64,000 nt of DNA from Algoriphagus hitonicola (GTDB lineage: Bacteria > Bacteroidota > Bacteroidia > Cytophagales > Cyclobacteriaceae): the NCBI RefSeq assembly GCF_900113375.1, contig NZ_FOPC01000004.1:124001-188000 (forward strand), written 5' to 3'. Positions within the stretch are counted from its first letter, which is position 1. Each line of letters starts with the position of its first letter. Below are positions 40,105-48,461 of the stretch, piece after piece. Below the pieces are notes generated by a model. It was given only the letters and a program-made list of their open reading frames with translations. It was not told the DNA's origin and made no database searches. The position numbers and the translations under genes were made by a program.

Positions 40105-42441
40105 TTACTTTTTCTTCTGTGCCCGCTTCATTGGGTTATCCCCAGTAGAAGCTCCTCTTGCGCCACCTCGACCTTTGAAGAGTTCGAAGCGCGTAGGCTG
40201 ATACTGTCTTGGCCAGTAGTTGCTCGACTCATCGATATCAGCTGTCTCCCGATACGGATCCAAAACAAACTGCACAACTTCTTTTTTCTTAGGGAAAACT
40301 TTGGTCACCTGCGTTTCATTCAGCTTCCAGATTTCGGCAGGAATCCGCTCGATCTCCGAGGTACCATCAGCATACTGAAACTCAATGATCAAAGGCATGA
40401 CCAAGCCGCCTACATTCTCGAAAGTAAGCTCGTAGAAATTTAGATCCGAATTGAGCAACTCTCGCTCTTTATCTGTCAGACTCGCCATAAATCGCTTGTA
40501 TTCTTCCTCATCCTCGGGAGTAATCGCAAATCGATCGTAGCTATTGTAGAAATCACGCGTTGCAGGATCGGCTTCCAACACGGTCTGTGGCACATCAGCT
40601 TTGTTAAACTCCTTACTGATGTAAGTTTCCTCTCGCTCGAATTCAGCCTGATCTGCTGCTTTCTTTTCGGCAGGAGTTCGATTATCCAACTTAAACCATT
40701 TTACATCCTGAATGGCAATATCCACCGGTTCGGTCTCATAAAACCATCCTCTCCAGAACCAATCCAGATCGACAGCCGAAGCATCTTCCATCGTACGGAA
40801 TAAATCCTCTGGGGTCGGATGCTTAAACATCCATCTTCTTGCATATTCTTTAAAGGCAAAGTCAAACAGCTCTCTTCCCATCACCGTCTCCCGTAAAATA
40901 TTCAAAGCGGTAGCCGGCTTGGCATACGCATTAGGGCCAAACTGAATGATATTTTCCGAATTGGTCATGATCGGCTCCAGGTACTGCTTTTCACTTCTCA
41001 TGTAAGGCACAATTTTATGGGCCGGACCCCGACGGGAAGGATAATCCCGATCCCATTCCTGCTCAGCCATAAACTGCATAAAGGTATTCAAACCCTCATC
41101 CATCCAAGTCCACTGACGCTCATCGGAGTTGACGATCATAGGGAAAAAGTTATGCCCCACTTCATGAATGATCACAGAGATCATTCCGTATTTCACGGCT
41201 TCCGAATAGGTGCCGTCTTTGTCGGGACGACCATAGTTGAAGCAAATCATCGGGTATTCCATCCCATTGCTTCCTTCTACTGAGATTGCGGTGGGGTAAG
41301 GGTAGTCAAAGGTTTTTTCAGAATAGGATTTAATTGTATGGGCCACTACTCGTGTGGAGTATTGCTCCCAAAGCGGATTGCCTTCTTTGGCATAGTAAGA
41401 CATGGCCATCACATCCTTTCCGCCCTGCTTTACGGCCATGGCATCCCAGATGAATTTTCTGGAAGAAGTCCAAGCGAAATCACGCACATTTTCAGCTTTG
41501 AAAATCCAGGTTTTCTTTTCAGTTGATTTTCCCTTCTCCAGTTTTTCGGCTTCCCCTTGAGTCCGGATAATCACCGGATTGTCATAGGTTTGCTTGGCTT
41601 TGTTCCATCGCTCCAGTTCGGTAGCGGAAAGTACTTCTTCTGGATTCTGCAAAACTCCGGTGGCCCCTACCATGTGATCGGCCGGAACGGTAATTCGGAC
41701 TTCATAATCCCCAAAAGTCAACGCAAACTCTCCTCTTCCAAGGAACTGCTTGTTTTGCCAGCCTTCAAAATCGGAGTAGACTGCCATTCTTGGAAACCAC
41801 TCGGCCATGGTGTAGAGGTAATTCCCATCTTCTGGAAAATACTCATAGCCTGGACGGCCTGAAATGTAGCTCATCCTGTCTGTGATATTGAAGGACCAGT
41901 CTACTTTGAAGGAAAAAGTTTCTCCCGCTTTCAAAGGCTCCGGCAGATCGATTCGCATCATGGTTTTATTTACTGCGACAGAAAGGGCATTCCCATTTTC
42001 ATCCTTCACATCCAACACCTTGTAGCCAAACTCCTCATTTTCCCAAAGAATGCCTTCCAAAGTTCGCATGGTCATTCGAGAATTGATGGAACTTTCCGCA
42101 ACTTTCGGTGCCTCAGACTCTGGGCCTCGTTGGTTTTCTTCCAGCTGCACCCAAAGGTAGGTGAGTTGGTCCGGGGAATTGTTGATATAAGTGACTGTCT
42201 GGGATCCTTTGATGGATTGATTGTCATCATTGAGCTCCACATCGATCACATAATTGGCCTGCTGCTGCCAATACATGTGTCCTGGAGCACCCGAAGCGGT
42301 ACGGTACACATTAGGTGAGCGAAGCATCGTTCCGAGTTGCTCAAAACGCTCAGCATGATTTTGCTCCGATCGGCGAGCCTGTGACCAGCCTTCGGTCGAA
42401 ACCAACGCAAACAAAGCGATAGCGAGTCCAAATTTTCTCAT
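40105..42441 (-). CDS. M1-family zinc metallopeptidase
   Basis: 778 residues with signal peptide MRKFGLAIALFALVSTEGWSQ. Gluzincin motif IIHEVGHNFF (around residue 425), with the downstream zinc ligand in WMDEGLNTFMQ. The N-terminal beta domain is typical for aminopeptidase-N-like proteins. The canonical GAMEN is replaced by NGMEYP (GSNGMEYPMICF). Exported, probably periplasmic or surface aminopeptidase. Follows the HupE/UreJ-like gene by 13 bases on the same strand, so likely an operon. Strong terminator downstream. Confidence 0.87.
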   Translation of the reverse strand: MRKFGLAIALFALVSTEGWSQARRSEQNHAERFEQLGTMLRSPNVYRTASGAPGHMYWQQQANYVIDVELNDDNQSIKGSQTVTYINNSPDQLTYLWVQLEENQRGPESEAPKVAESSINSRMTMRTLEGILWENEEFGYKVLDVKDENGNALSVAVNKTMMRIDLPEPLKAGETFSFKVDWSFNITDRMSYISGRPGYEYFPEDGNYLYTMAEWFPRMAVYSDFEGWQNKQFLGRGEFALTFGDYEVRITVPADHMVGATGVLQNPEEVLSATELERWNKAKQTYDNPVIIRTQGEAEKLEKGKSTEKKTWIFKAENVRDFAWTSSRKFIWDAMAVKQGGKDVMAMSYYAKEGNPLWEQYSTRVVAHTIKSYSEKTFDYPYPTAISVEGSNGMEYPMICFNYGRPDKDGTYSEAVKYGMISVIIHEVGHNFFPMIVNSDERQWTWMDEGLNTFMQFMAEQEWDRDYPSRRGPAHKIVPYMRSEKQYLEPIMTNSENIIQFGPNAYAKPATALNILRETVMGRELFDFAFKEYARRWMFKHPTPEDLFRTMEDASAVDLDWFWRGWFYETEPVDIAIQDVKWFKLDNRTPAEKKAADQAEFEREETYISKEFNKADVPQTVLEADPATRDFYNSYDRFAITPEDEEEYKRFMASLTDKERELLNSDLNFYELTFENVGGLVMPLIIEFQYADGTSEIERIPAEIWKLNETQVTKVFPKKKEVVQFVLDPYRETADIDESSNYWPRQYQPTRFELFKGRGGARGASTGDNPMKRAQKKK

Positions 42442-42454
42442 AGAATTATATTTA

Positions 42455-43036
42455 TTACCAGAATTTCGTTTCTAACATTAATACCAAAGCCACTCCCAAA
42501 ACCATCGAAGACACAACCAAGGCCCAGTCCCGCTTATTTACTCCTGCTATTCCCACCAAAATGGAGGTCAGCAGCAGAAATGCTCCCACAATGACCAATT
42601 GCCCCGCTTCCAATCCCAGATTAAAAGCCAATAGCGGTTGCCAAATCGACGCCTCTTTTCCCAAAAGCTCGCGGAGATAATTGGAAAAACCCAATCCATG
42701 AATCAATCCAAAAAACAGAGCGAAGAAATAATTGAGTTGGACCCCGCGTCCGGAACTAGGTCGGGGTTTCAATATCGTCATAAATGCGGTAATGGCAATG
42801 GTCACCGGAATCAAAAACTCGATCACATCCGAGCGAACATTGACGATTTTAAAGGTAGCCAAAGCCAAGGTCAAGGAGTGCCCAATCGTAAAAGCGGTGA
42901 CGAGAATCAAGATCTTTTTCCAATCTCTTCCCGTAAATACCGCACAGAGCGCCAACACAAACAGGATATGATCGTAACCCTGAATATCCAATATATGCTG
43001 AAGGCCTAATTTAAAATAAAGCTCAAATGTGTTCAT
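42455..43036 (-). CDS. HupE/UreJ-family membrane protein
   Basis: 193 residues, six membrane helices. HupE/UreJ-2 pattern: FKLGLQHILDIQGYDHILFV with metal-suited histidines, TAFTIGHSLTLALA, and FGLIHGLGFSN. Relatives transport nickel or cobalt; without hydrogenase or urease genes nearby the substrate is unclear. First gene of an operon with the M1 metallopeptidase; divergent from a DUF6702 protein gene, a common pairing. Confidence 0.82.
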   Translation of the reverse strand: MNTFELYFKLGLQHILDIQGYDHILFVLALCAVFTGRDWKKILILVTAFTIGHSLTLALATFKIVNVRSDVIEFLIPVTIAITAFMTILKPRPSSGRGVQLNYFFALFFGLIHGLGFSNYLRELLGKEASIWQPLLAFNLGLEAGQLVIVGAFLLLTSILVGIAGVNKRDWALVVSSMVLGVALVLMLETKFW

Positions 43037-43121
43037 GGTCGGTGATTATATACTTCAATAGAAGTAAATTGCGGCAATTATACGGGATTATCCCCACAAA
43101 AGACACAGCGAGTACTTCCAA

Positions 43122-43616
43122 ATGCAACAGTTTTACATATTCATAATTAGTCTGGGATGGATGGTCATGGCGCATCCATTTTTCATCAGTTTGACCGAAA
43201 TCCGACAAAACCCAGAAAGCCAACGATTTGAAATTTCCCAGAAAATCTTTTGGGACGATTTGGAAGTCAGCCTAAGGGAATTTCATCAAGAGGAAATCGA
43301 CTTTCTTGAACCTGAAGATCCGGACAAACTTCTGGCTCAAGTAGAAACATACTTGTTGGAAAAAAACAAACTGTGGATTGACGGAAAGGCACTTGAGTTA
43401 CGAGTCTTGGGCTATGAAGTCGAGGAAGACGCCGCTTGGTTTTACTTGGAATCTGAACCTCAAGCCTGGAATTCTAAAATCCGGGTACAGAATAGTATTC
43501 TGATTGATGATTTTGAAACCCAGCAAAACATCGTTCACGTGTACAAAGGCACTAGCCGAAGTCCCAGCAGTTTGCTTTTGGGAAAAGGAAATGAAGTGGA
43601 TGAGTTGGAGTTTTAA
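43122..43616 (+). CDS. DUF6702-family exported protein
   Basis: 164 residues with a hydrophobic start (MQQFYIFIISLGWMVMAHP). The mature chain HPFFISLTEIRQNPESQRFEISQKIFWDDLE is typical of DUF6702 proteins in Bacteroidota. They accompany HupE/UreJ-like and M1 peptidase genes as here. Function not established. Converges with an outer-membrane protein gene three bases away. Confidence 0.75.
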   Translation: MQQFYIFIISLGWMVMAHPFFISLTEIRQNPESQRFEISQKIFWDDLEVSLREFHQEEIDFLEPEDPDKLLAQVETYLLEKNKLWIDGKALELRVLGYEVEEDAAWFYLESEPQAWNSKIRVQNSILIDDFETQQNIVHVYKGTSRSPSSLLLGKGNEVDELEF

Positions 43617-43618
43617 TT

Positions 43619-44278
43619 TTAGCGCAATTCCCATCTGACAAATAGCCCAAATGAATCCCTATACTGTTTATCCGGGCCGAATTGATCGAGGTTTGCGCCT
43701 ATCCCAAAAATCATCGGGCCTTTTTTTAGCCCCGCCCGCAGATAGAGGTAGCTTCGATTGTGATCTCCTTCGCGAATACTTTGATTGTAAATAAACTGCA
43801 AACGAGTATAAAGCGTCCATTTTTCAGAAAGAACAGGCTTGTATTCATACAGCCCAAAAAGCTTGAAGTCCTGCTCTTGATTGACATAAAAAGTAGCCAC
43901 GGTCACAGCTAAAAATTCCTTTGAGGCATAGGTATGGAGCGGCCCGAAAACAGGATAAAAGCCAATCACCGAATTCATTTCACCTCCAGCCATTACTCCA
44001 AAGCCTTTTTTCCCAAATTCATATTGAATCTGTGCGGGAATGAGGACAGACGACTTTCTCATATCATTTTGATAATTCGCAGTGAAAGTGGTGACTGTGA
44101 AAAAATTGAACTGGCTCGTCGGCGCAAATTGCTTTTTGACAACCATTTGGAAATAAAGTTGATCACTCGAAGGCATTATTTCGATTGGAATCGGGGGTTC
44201 GGGTGCTTGTGCAAAAAGCATTTTGATAGGAAATCCAAGAATGAAAACTAGGGAAATCCAAGATTTGAAGTGCTTCAT
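43619..44278 (-). CDS. Predicted outer-membrane beta-barrel protein
   Basis: 219 residues from the ATG at 44278 (MKHFKSWISLVFILGFPIKMLFAQ signal peptide); the in-frame start 16 codons earlier is discarded. Repeated amphipathic strands (WTLYTRLQFIYNQ, SYLYLRAGLKKGPMIFGIGANL) and a C-terminal LFVRWELR fit a small barrel. The family is unnamed. A Crp-type regulator gene lies 76 bases upstream on the same strand and could control it. Confidence 0.65.
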   Translation of the reverse strand: MKHFKSWISLVFILGFPIKMLFAQAPEPPIPIEIMPSSDQLYFQMVVKKQFAPTSQFNFFTVTTFTANYQNDMRKSSVLIPAQIQYEFGKKGFGVMAGGEMNSVIGFYPVFGPLHTYASKEFLAVTVATFYVNQEQDFKLFGLYEYKPVLSEKWTLYTRLQFIYNQSIREGDHNRSYLYLRAGLKKGPMIFGIGANLDQFGPDKQYRDSFGLFVRWELR

Positions 44279-44353
44279 CGTTTTGTGAATTTGTTTATCA
44301 CAAAAGTGAAGCGGATCATTTTCCAAAATCTTGCGCTAGGGCAAGACTTTATT

Positions 44354-44932
44354 CTAAAGCTCTGATTTTAGACGACTTAAGGTGAAGGGAGTCACACCGA
44401 CGTAGCTTGCGATTACCTTGCTGGATAGACGGGCCAAAATTCCCGGCTGATACTTCATCAGCCACTTCAATCGATCGAGGGCACTCTCCCCCTGAAGGTT
44501 ATAAATCCTTCGCTGGGAAGTAGTATAGGCCATTTCCAAAATACCCCGATAGACCTTATTGACAGCAGGATGACTTTCGACCAAGCTGTAAAAATCCGCC
44601 TTGGAAATAATTTTTGCCTCTGTGAACTCCAATGCCTGAATAAATTCAAACGCAGGTTCTCCACTGATCAAACTCGAAAGTGCTGTCCCAAACTTCCCTT
44701 CAATCCCAAAATATCGGGTAAACTCTTCCCCTTCCTCAGTAACATTAAACAATCTAATACACCCTGATTCGACGAAAAGCATAAAATTGCAAACTGCACC
44801 TGCATGAAGAATGAATTCACCTTTTTTGAATTGTTTACTTAGAAAATAAGGTTCAATCTCCGAAAATTCAGATTCTGAGATAGCTGTATGCTCTATAAAA
44901 TAAGTTGAAATTGGAATTTTGAGTTGGGTCAT
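44354..44932 (-). CDS. Crp/Fnr-family transcriptional regulator
   Basis: 192 residues from ATG 44932 (MTQLKIPISTYF). The cyclic-nucleotide-binding beta roll (LSKQFKKGEFILHAGAVCNFMLFVESGCIRLF) is followed by a short helix-turn-helix (LSSKVIASYVGVTPFTLSRL). The cAMP-contact Arg/Ser pair is not evident, as in most Bacteroidota Crp-like proteins, so the ligand is unknown. May regulate the outer-membrane protein gene downstream. Confidence 0.85.
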   Translation of the reverse strand: MTQLKIPISTYFIEHTAISESEFSEIEPYFLSKQFKKGEFILHAGAVCNFMLFVESGCIRLFNVTEEGEEFTRYFGIEGKFGTALSSLISGEPAFEFIQALEFTEAKIISKADFYSLVESHPAVNKVYRGILEMAYTTSQRRIYNLQGESALDRLKWLMKYQPGILARLSSKVIASYVGVTPFTLSRLKSEL

Positions 44933-45039
44933 GTGAATTGATTTGGATAAAAATATACTCAATATCTTATAAAATCTTGGCTTATCTTTTAATTTAACAA
45001 GAATCAAATTAAATTGAGTAAAATCTAAAACGAAGACCT

Positions 45040-45462
45040 ATGAATTCCATATCAAGCTTTTCATTAGCACTTTATAGCAGTTCCCGACTGTTGATTCAGA
45101 TTTTTCAAGAAAAATTAAAATCTCTTGATTTGACTTACACGCAGTTTTTGACGCTTTCCATACTTTGGGAGGAGGACGGGCTTTTTGTCAACCAAATCGG
45201 GGAAAGATTGGAACTCGATTCAGGTACACTGACTCCACTGCTTAAAAAACTGGAGGCACAAAACTATGTGATGCGCATCCGGAGTGAAGCTGATGAGCGA
45301 AAAGTCCGGATAGAACTCACTTATCCTGGCAAATCACTCCAAACTAAAACGAATGCCCTTTTATCAGATCTTGAGACGGAGCTGTCATTTTTAGAGCCAG
45401 ATTTTGTCAAATCCCTAAACCATTCGCTTCAGAGCTTGTTAGAAAAGCTTAAATCACACTAA
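45040..45462 (+). CDS. MarR-family regulator, OhrR-like, without the sensing cysteine
   Basis: 140 residues. The winged helix (LDSGTLTPLLKKLEAQNYV, RSEADERKVRIELT) matches OhrR very closely. OhrR senses organic peroxide through one N-terminal Cys in a CFALY motif; here the same place reads FSLALY (Ser8) and the whole protein has no Cys. It ends six bases before ohr, so it probably controls it, but by some other means than cysteine oxidation, or constitutively. Confidence 0.85.
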   Translation: MNSISSFSLALYSSSRLLIQIFQEKLKSLDLTYTQFLTLSILWEEDGLFVNQIGERLELDSGTLTPLLKKLEAQNYVMRIRSEADERKVRIELTYPGKSLQTKTNALLSDLETELSFLEPDFVKSLNHSLQSLLEKLKSH

Positions 45463-45468
45463 TTACTT

Positions 45469-45891
45469 ATGGAAAAACTGAATATCGATTACACTGCTGT
45501 AGCCATCAATACAGGAGGTAGAAAAGGTCATGTCAAAACTGATGATGGCAAATTGGATTTTGAGGTTTCTATGCCAAAGGAGATCGGTGGAGATGGTGAA
45601 AAAACCAATCCCGAGCAATTTTTTGCCGCTGCTTACGCTTCCTGCTTTGGAGGAGCTTTGGGTGCAGTGGCAGGCAAAACCAGTCTTCGGGACTCTGAGG
45701 TAAAAGCTAAAGTTCATTTGGGAAATTACGGACCTGGAAGTTTTGGACTTGCAGTGGATATTGAGGTAAAAATTCCGCATGCAGAATCTTTAGAACATGC
45801 CCAAAAATTAGCCGAAGCCGCTCATGAGGTTTGTCCCTATTCTAAAGCTACGCGCGGTAATATTGAGGTGAAGGTAAAAGCGATCGAATAG
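45469..45891 (+). CDS. ohr: Organic hydroperoxide resistance protein
   Basis: 140 residues. Ohr-type thiol peroxidase with the two reactive cysteines in YASCFGGAL and EVCPYSKATRGN, plus the GGDGEKTNPEQFFAAAYA segment. Reduces lipid and organic hydroperoxides using lipoylated partner proteins. Operon with the OhrR-like regulator six bases upstream. Confidence 0.93.
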   Translation: MEKLNIDYTAVAINTGGRKGHVKTDDGKLDFEVSMPKEIGGDGEKTNPEQFFAAAYASCFGGALGAVAGKTSLRDSEVKAKVHLGNYGPGSFGLAVDIEVKIPHAESLEHAQKLAEAAHEVCPYSKATRGNIEVKVKAIE

Positions 45892-45910
45892 GGGGTTGAA
45901 ACATAAAAAA

Positions 45911-45940
45911 ATAAGGGAGGCGGATTTTACTCTGCCTCTT
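45911..45940. terminator. Bidirectional terminator between ohr and the oxidoreductase gene
   Basis: Stem GAGGC/GCCTC extended by wobble pairs, 12-base loop, T tracts on both strands. Lies between the convergent stops at 45891 and 45942. Confidence 0.55.
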
Positions 45941-45941
45941 T

Positions 45942-46919
45942 TCATTTCACCAAAACCACCCCTTTTCCCAGCATTTTCCGATCCATCATAGTTCGAAGAG
46001 CTTCAGGTGCCTCATCGAGAGGATAGCGCTTTCCAATATGCTGTTTGATTTTTCCTTCTCGAATCATTTTCATCAGTTGGAAAATGTTTTCTGTACTTTT
46101 TTCTTGTTCCAATTTTGAAAATTGACCCCAAAAAACACCCACGATCGAGGCCCCTTTTAGCAAAGGTAAGTTCAGCGGGATTTTCGGTATTTCCCCGTTT
46201 GCAAAGCCCACCACCAAATAGCGCCCTTTCCAGGCTATACTTCGAAATGCAGGCTCCGAATAATGCCCTCCCACAGGATCAAAAATCACATCTGCGCCAT
46301 TTCCATTCGTCAGTTCTTTGATGCGGGACTTGAGATCTTCGGATTCATAATTGATCGTTGCTGTAGCTCCCTTTTCACGACACAGCTCGAGTTTCTCTTG
46401 GGAGGATGCTACGGCTATGACTTTTGCACCCATCAATTTCCCCAACTCCACAGCGGCCAACCCAACTCCTCCGGCTGCTCCGAGGACGAGTAAAGTTTCT
46501 CCGGATTTCAATTTACCCCGGTCTTTCAGCGCATGAAAAGAGGTGCCATAAGTGTAAAGTGTCGTCGCGGCGATTTCAGCGGGGATGCCTTTGGGCAACG
46601 CAAAAATCCGATTTACATCCACGGCTACTTTTTCTGCAAATCCTCCCCAGCCACAAAGCGCCAAAACCGAGTCGCCGATTTGATAATTTTTTACCTTTTC
46701 TCCCAAATCAATCACTTTTCCGGCAACTTCCCCTCCTGGAGAAAAGGGCAAATCGGGTTTAAACTGATATTTTCCCTGAATAATCAGTGTATCGGGAAAA
46801 TTGACTCCGCAGGCAGCCACCTCGATCAGTACTTGGTTCGAATTGATTTTCGGATCAGGCAAATCACCGAAAATCAAGCTTTCAGGCATTCCAAATTTTT
46901 CGCAAATAATCGCTTTCAT
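45942..46919 (-). CDS. NADPH:quinone oxidoreductase family protein
   Basis: 325-residue medium-chain dehydrogenase/reductase of the zinc-free quinone reductase type. GroES-like N-terminus (GVNFPDTLIIQGKYQFKPDLP, SPGGEVAGKV) and Rossmann motif GAAGGVGLAAVELGK, with no structural-zinc cysteines. Likely reduces quinones or unsaturated carbonyls with NADPH. Convergent with ohr. Confidence 0.87.
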   Translation of the reverse strand: MKAIICEKFGMPESLIFGDLPDPKINSNQVLIEVAACGVNFPDTLIIQGKYQFKPDLPFSPGGEVAGKVIDLGEKVKNYQIGDSVLALCGWGGFAEKVAVDVNRIFALPKGIPAEIAATTLYTYGTSFHALKDRGKLKSGETLLVLGAAGGVGLAAVELGKLMGAKVIAVASSQEKLELCREKGATATINYESEDLKSRIKELTNGNGADVIFDPVGGHYSEPAFRSIAWKGRYLVVGFANGEIPKIPLNLPLLKGASIVGVFWGQFSKLEQEKSTENIFQLMKMIREGKIKQHIGKRYPLDEAPEALRTMMDRKMLGKGVVLVK

Positions 46920-47018
46920 GGGCTTTTGTAATCGATGTCACAGAGAAAAGATCGGCGGAAAATAGGCATTTCCTTGCGAAAGCGATAATTTTGAACGCTT
47001 TAACAAAACAACGATCGA

Positions 47019-48407
47019 ATGTCAGTCAATCAATTTATCCAAGACCATAAAGAACGCTTTTTAAACGAGTTGCTAGACCTGCTCAGAATCCCTTCGGTCA
47101 GTGCCGACCCAAAATTCAAAGACGAGGTATTCAGGGCCGCTAATTTTGTCAAAGAAAGCCTGATCAAAGCCGGCGCCGATACCGCAGAGATCTGTGAAAC
47201 AGCCGGCTATCCGATTGTTTACGGAGAAAAAATCATCGATCCCGATCTTCCTACTGTCTTGGTATATGGACATTATGATGTACAGCCAGCTGACCCTTAT
47301 GAGCTTTGGGATTCTCCGCCTTTTGAGCCGGTGATCAAGAAAACCAAGACTCACCCTGAGGGTGCCATTTTTGCCCGGGGTTCGGCCGATGATAAAGGAC
47401 AGTTTTACATGCATGTCAAAGCTTTTGAAGCGATGATGGGAGCAGGAGAATTGCCCTGCAATGTCAAATTTATGATCGAAGGGGAGGAAGAAGTCGGTTC
47501 AGACAACCTGGACAAATTCGTCATTGAAAACAAAGAAAAACTCAAATCCGATGTCATTTTGATTTCTGATACCCACATGATTTCCATGCAGGATCCTTCG
47601 ATCACGGTGGGATTGCGGGGAATGGCCTATATGGAAGTCGAAGTCACCGGCTCCAATCGGGATCTGCACTCGGGAACTTACGGTGGAGCAGTCGCCAATC
47701 CGATCAATGTGCTCTGCTCGATGATTGCCTCGATGAAAGACGAAAACGAGCACATCACTATTCCGGGATTTTATGAAAAAGTTCAGGAACTGACTGCCGA
47801 GCAAAGAGGCCGCTTAAATGAAGCTCCCTTTGACCTAGAAGAATACAAATCCAAGTTGGACATCAATGAAGTTCACGGTGAAAAAGGCTACACCACCATC
47901 GAGCGCGTCGGCATCCGACCTACCTTGGACGTCAACGGCATTTGGGGAGGCTATACGGGCGAGGGAGCGAAGACGGTCCTTCCTTCCAAAGCCTATGCAA
48001 AAATCTCCATGCGTCTGGTACCGGATCAAGACTGGAAAGAGATCGCCAAACTTTTTGAGGATCACTTCAAATCCATCGCTCCGGCATCAGTCAAGGTAAA
48101 AGTGAAAAGTCATCATGGAGGAGCGCCTGCAGTGGTTTCCGACAGCTCGATCGGCTATCAGGCAGCGGAAGCTGCGATGGAGGAGACCTTTGGCAAAAGA
48201 CCGATTCCAACGCGGGAAGGGGGATCGATTCCAATTGTGGCCTTATTTCAAAAAGAATTGGGTTCGGATCCGATTTTATTTGGTTTTGGACTGGATACGG
48301 ATGCGCTACACTCGCCCAATGAGCATTATGGCGTTCAAAACTACTTCATCGGAATTGAGACGATTGCTGCATTCTTCCGTCATTTCAGAAAATTAAGTGA
48401 GGCCTAA
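47019..48407 (+). CDS. M20-family dipeptidase
   Basis: 462-residue di-zinc peptidase. The metal site is in VYGHYDVQPADP (His85, catalytic Asp87) and RGSADDKGQFYMHV; the general-base Glu is in IEGEEEVGSDN. The lid domain has DLHSGTYGGAVANPIN. The C-terminal REGGSIPIV and LHSPNEHY match the CNDP/PepV-like dipeptidases. Cytoplasmic, cleaves dipeptides. Apparently monocistronic. Confidence 0.9.
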   Translation: MSVNQFIQDHKERFLNELLDLLRIPSVSADPKFKDEVFRAANFVKESLIKAGADTAEICETAGYPIVYGEKIIDPDLPTVLVYGHYDVQPADPYELWDSPPFEPVIKKTKTHPEGAIFARGSADDKGQFYMHVKAFEAMMGAGELPCNVKFMIEGEEEVGSDNLDKFVIENKEKLKSDVILISDTHMISMQDPSITVGLRGMAYMEVEVTGSNRDLHSGTYGGAVANPINVLCSMIASMKDENEHITIPGFYEKVQELTAEQRGRLNEAPFDLEEYKSKLDINEVHGEKGYTTIERVGIRPTLDVNGIWGGYTGEGAKTVLPSKAYAKISMRLVPDQDWKEIAKLFEDHFKSIAPASVKVKVKSHHGGAPAVVSDSSIGYQAAEAAMEETFGKRPIPTREGGSIPIVALFQKELGSDPILFGFGLDTDALHSPNEHYGVQNYFIGIETIAAFFRHFRKLSEA

Positions 48408-48461
48408 ATAGGAACTAAGCCCATTCAAAAATCCTTTGTCCTAAAAAGCCAAACGCTCGGT

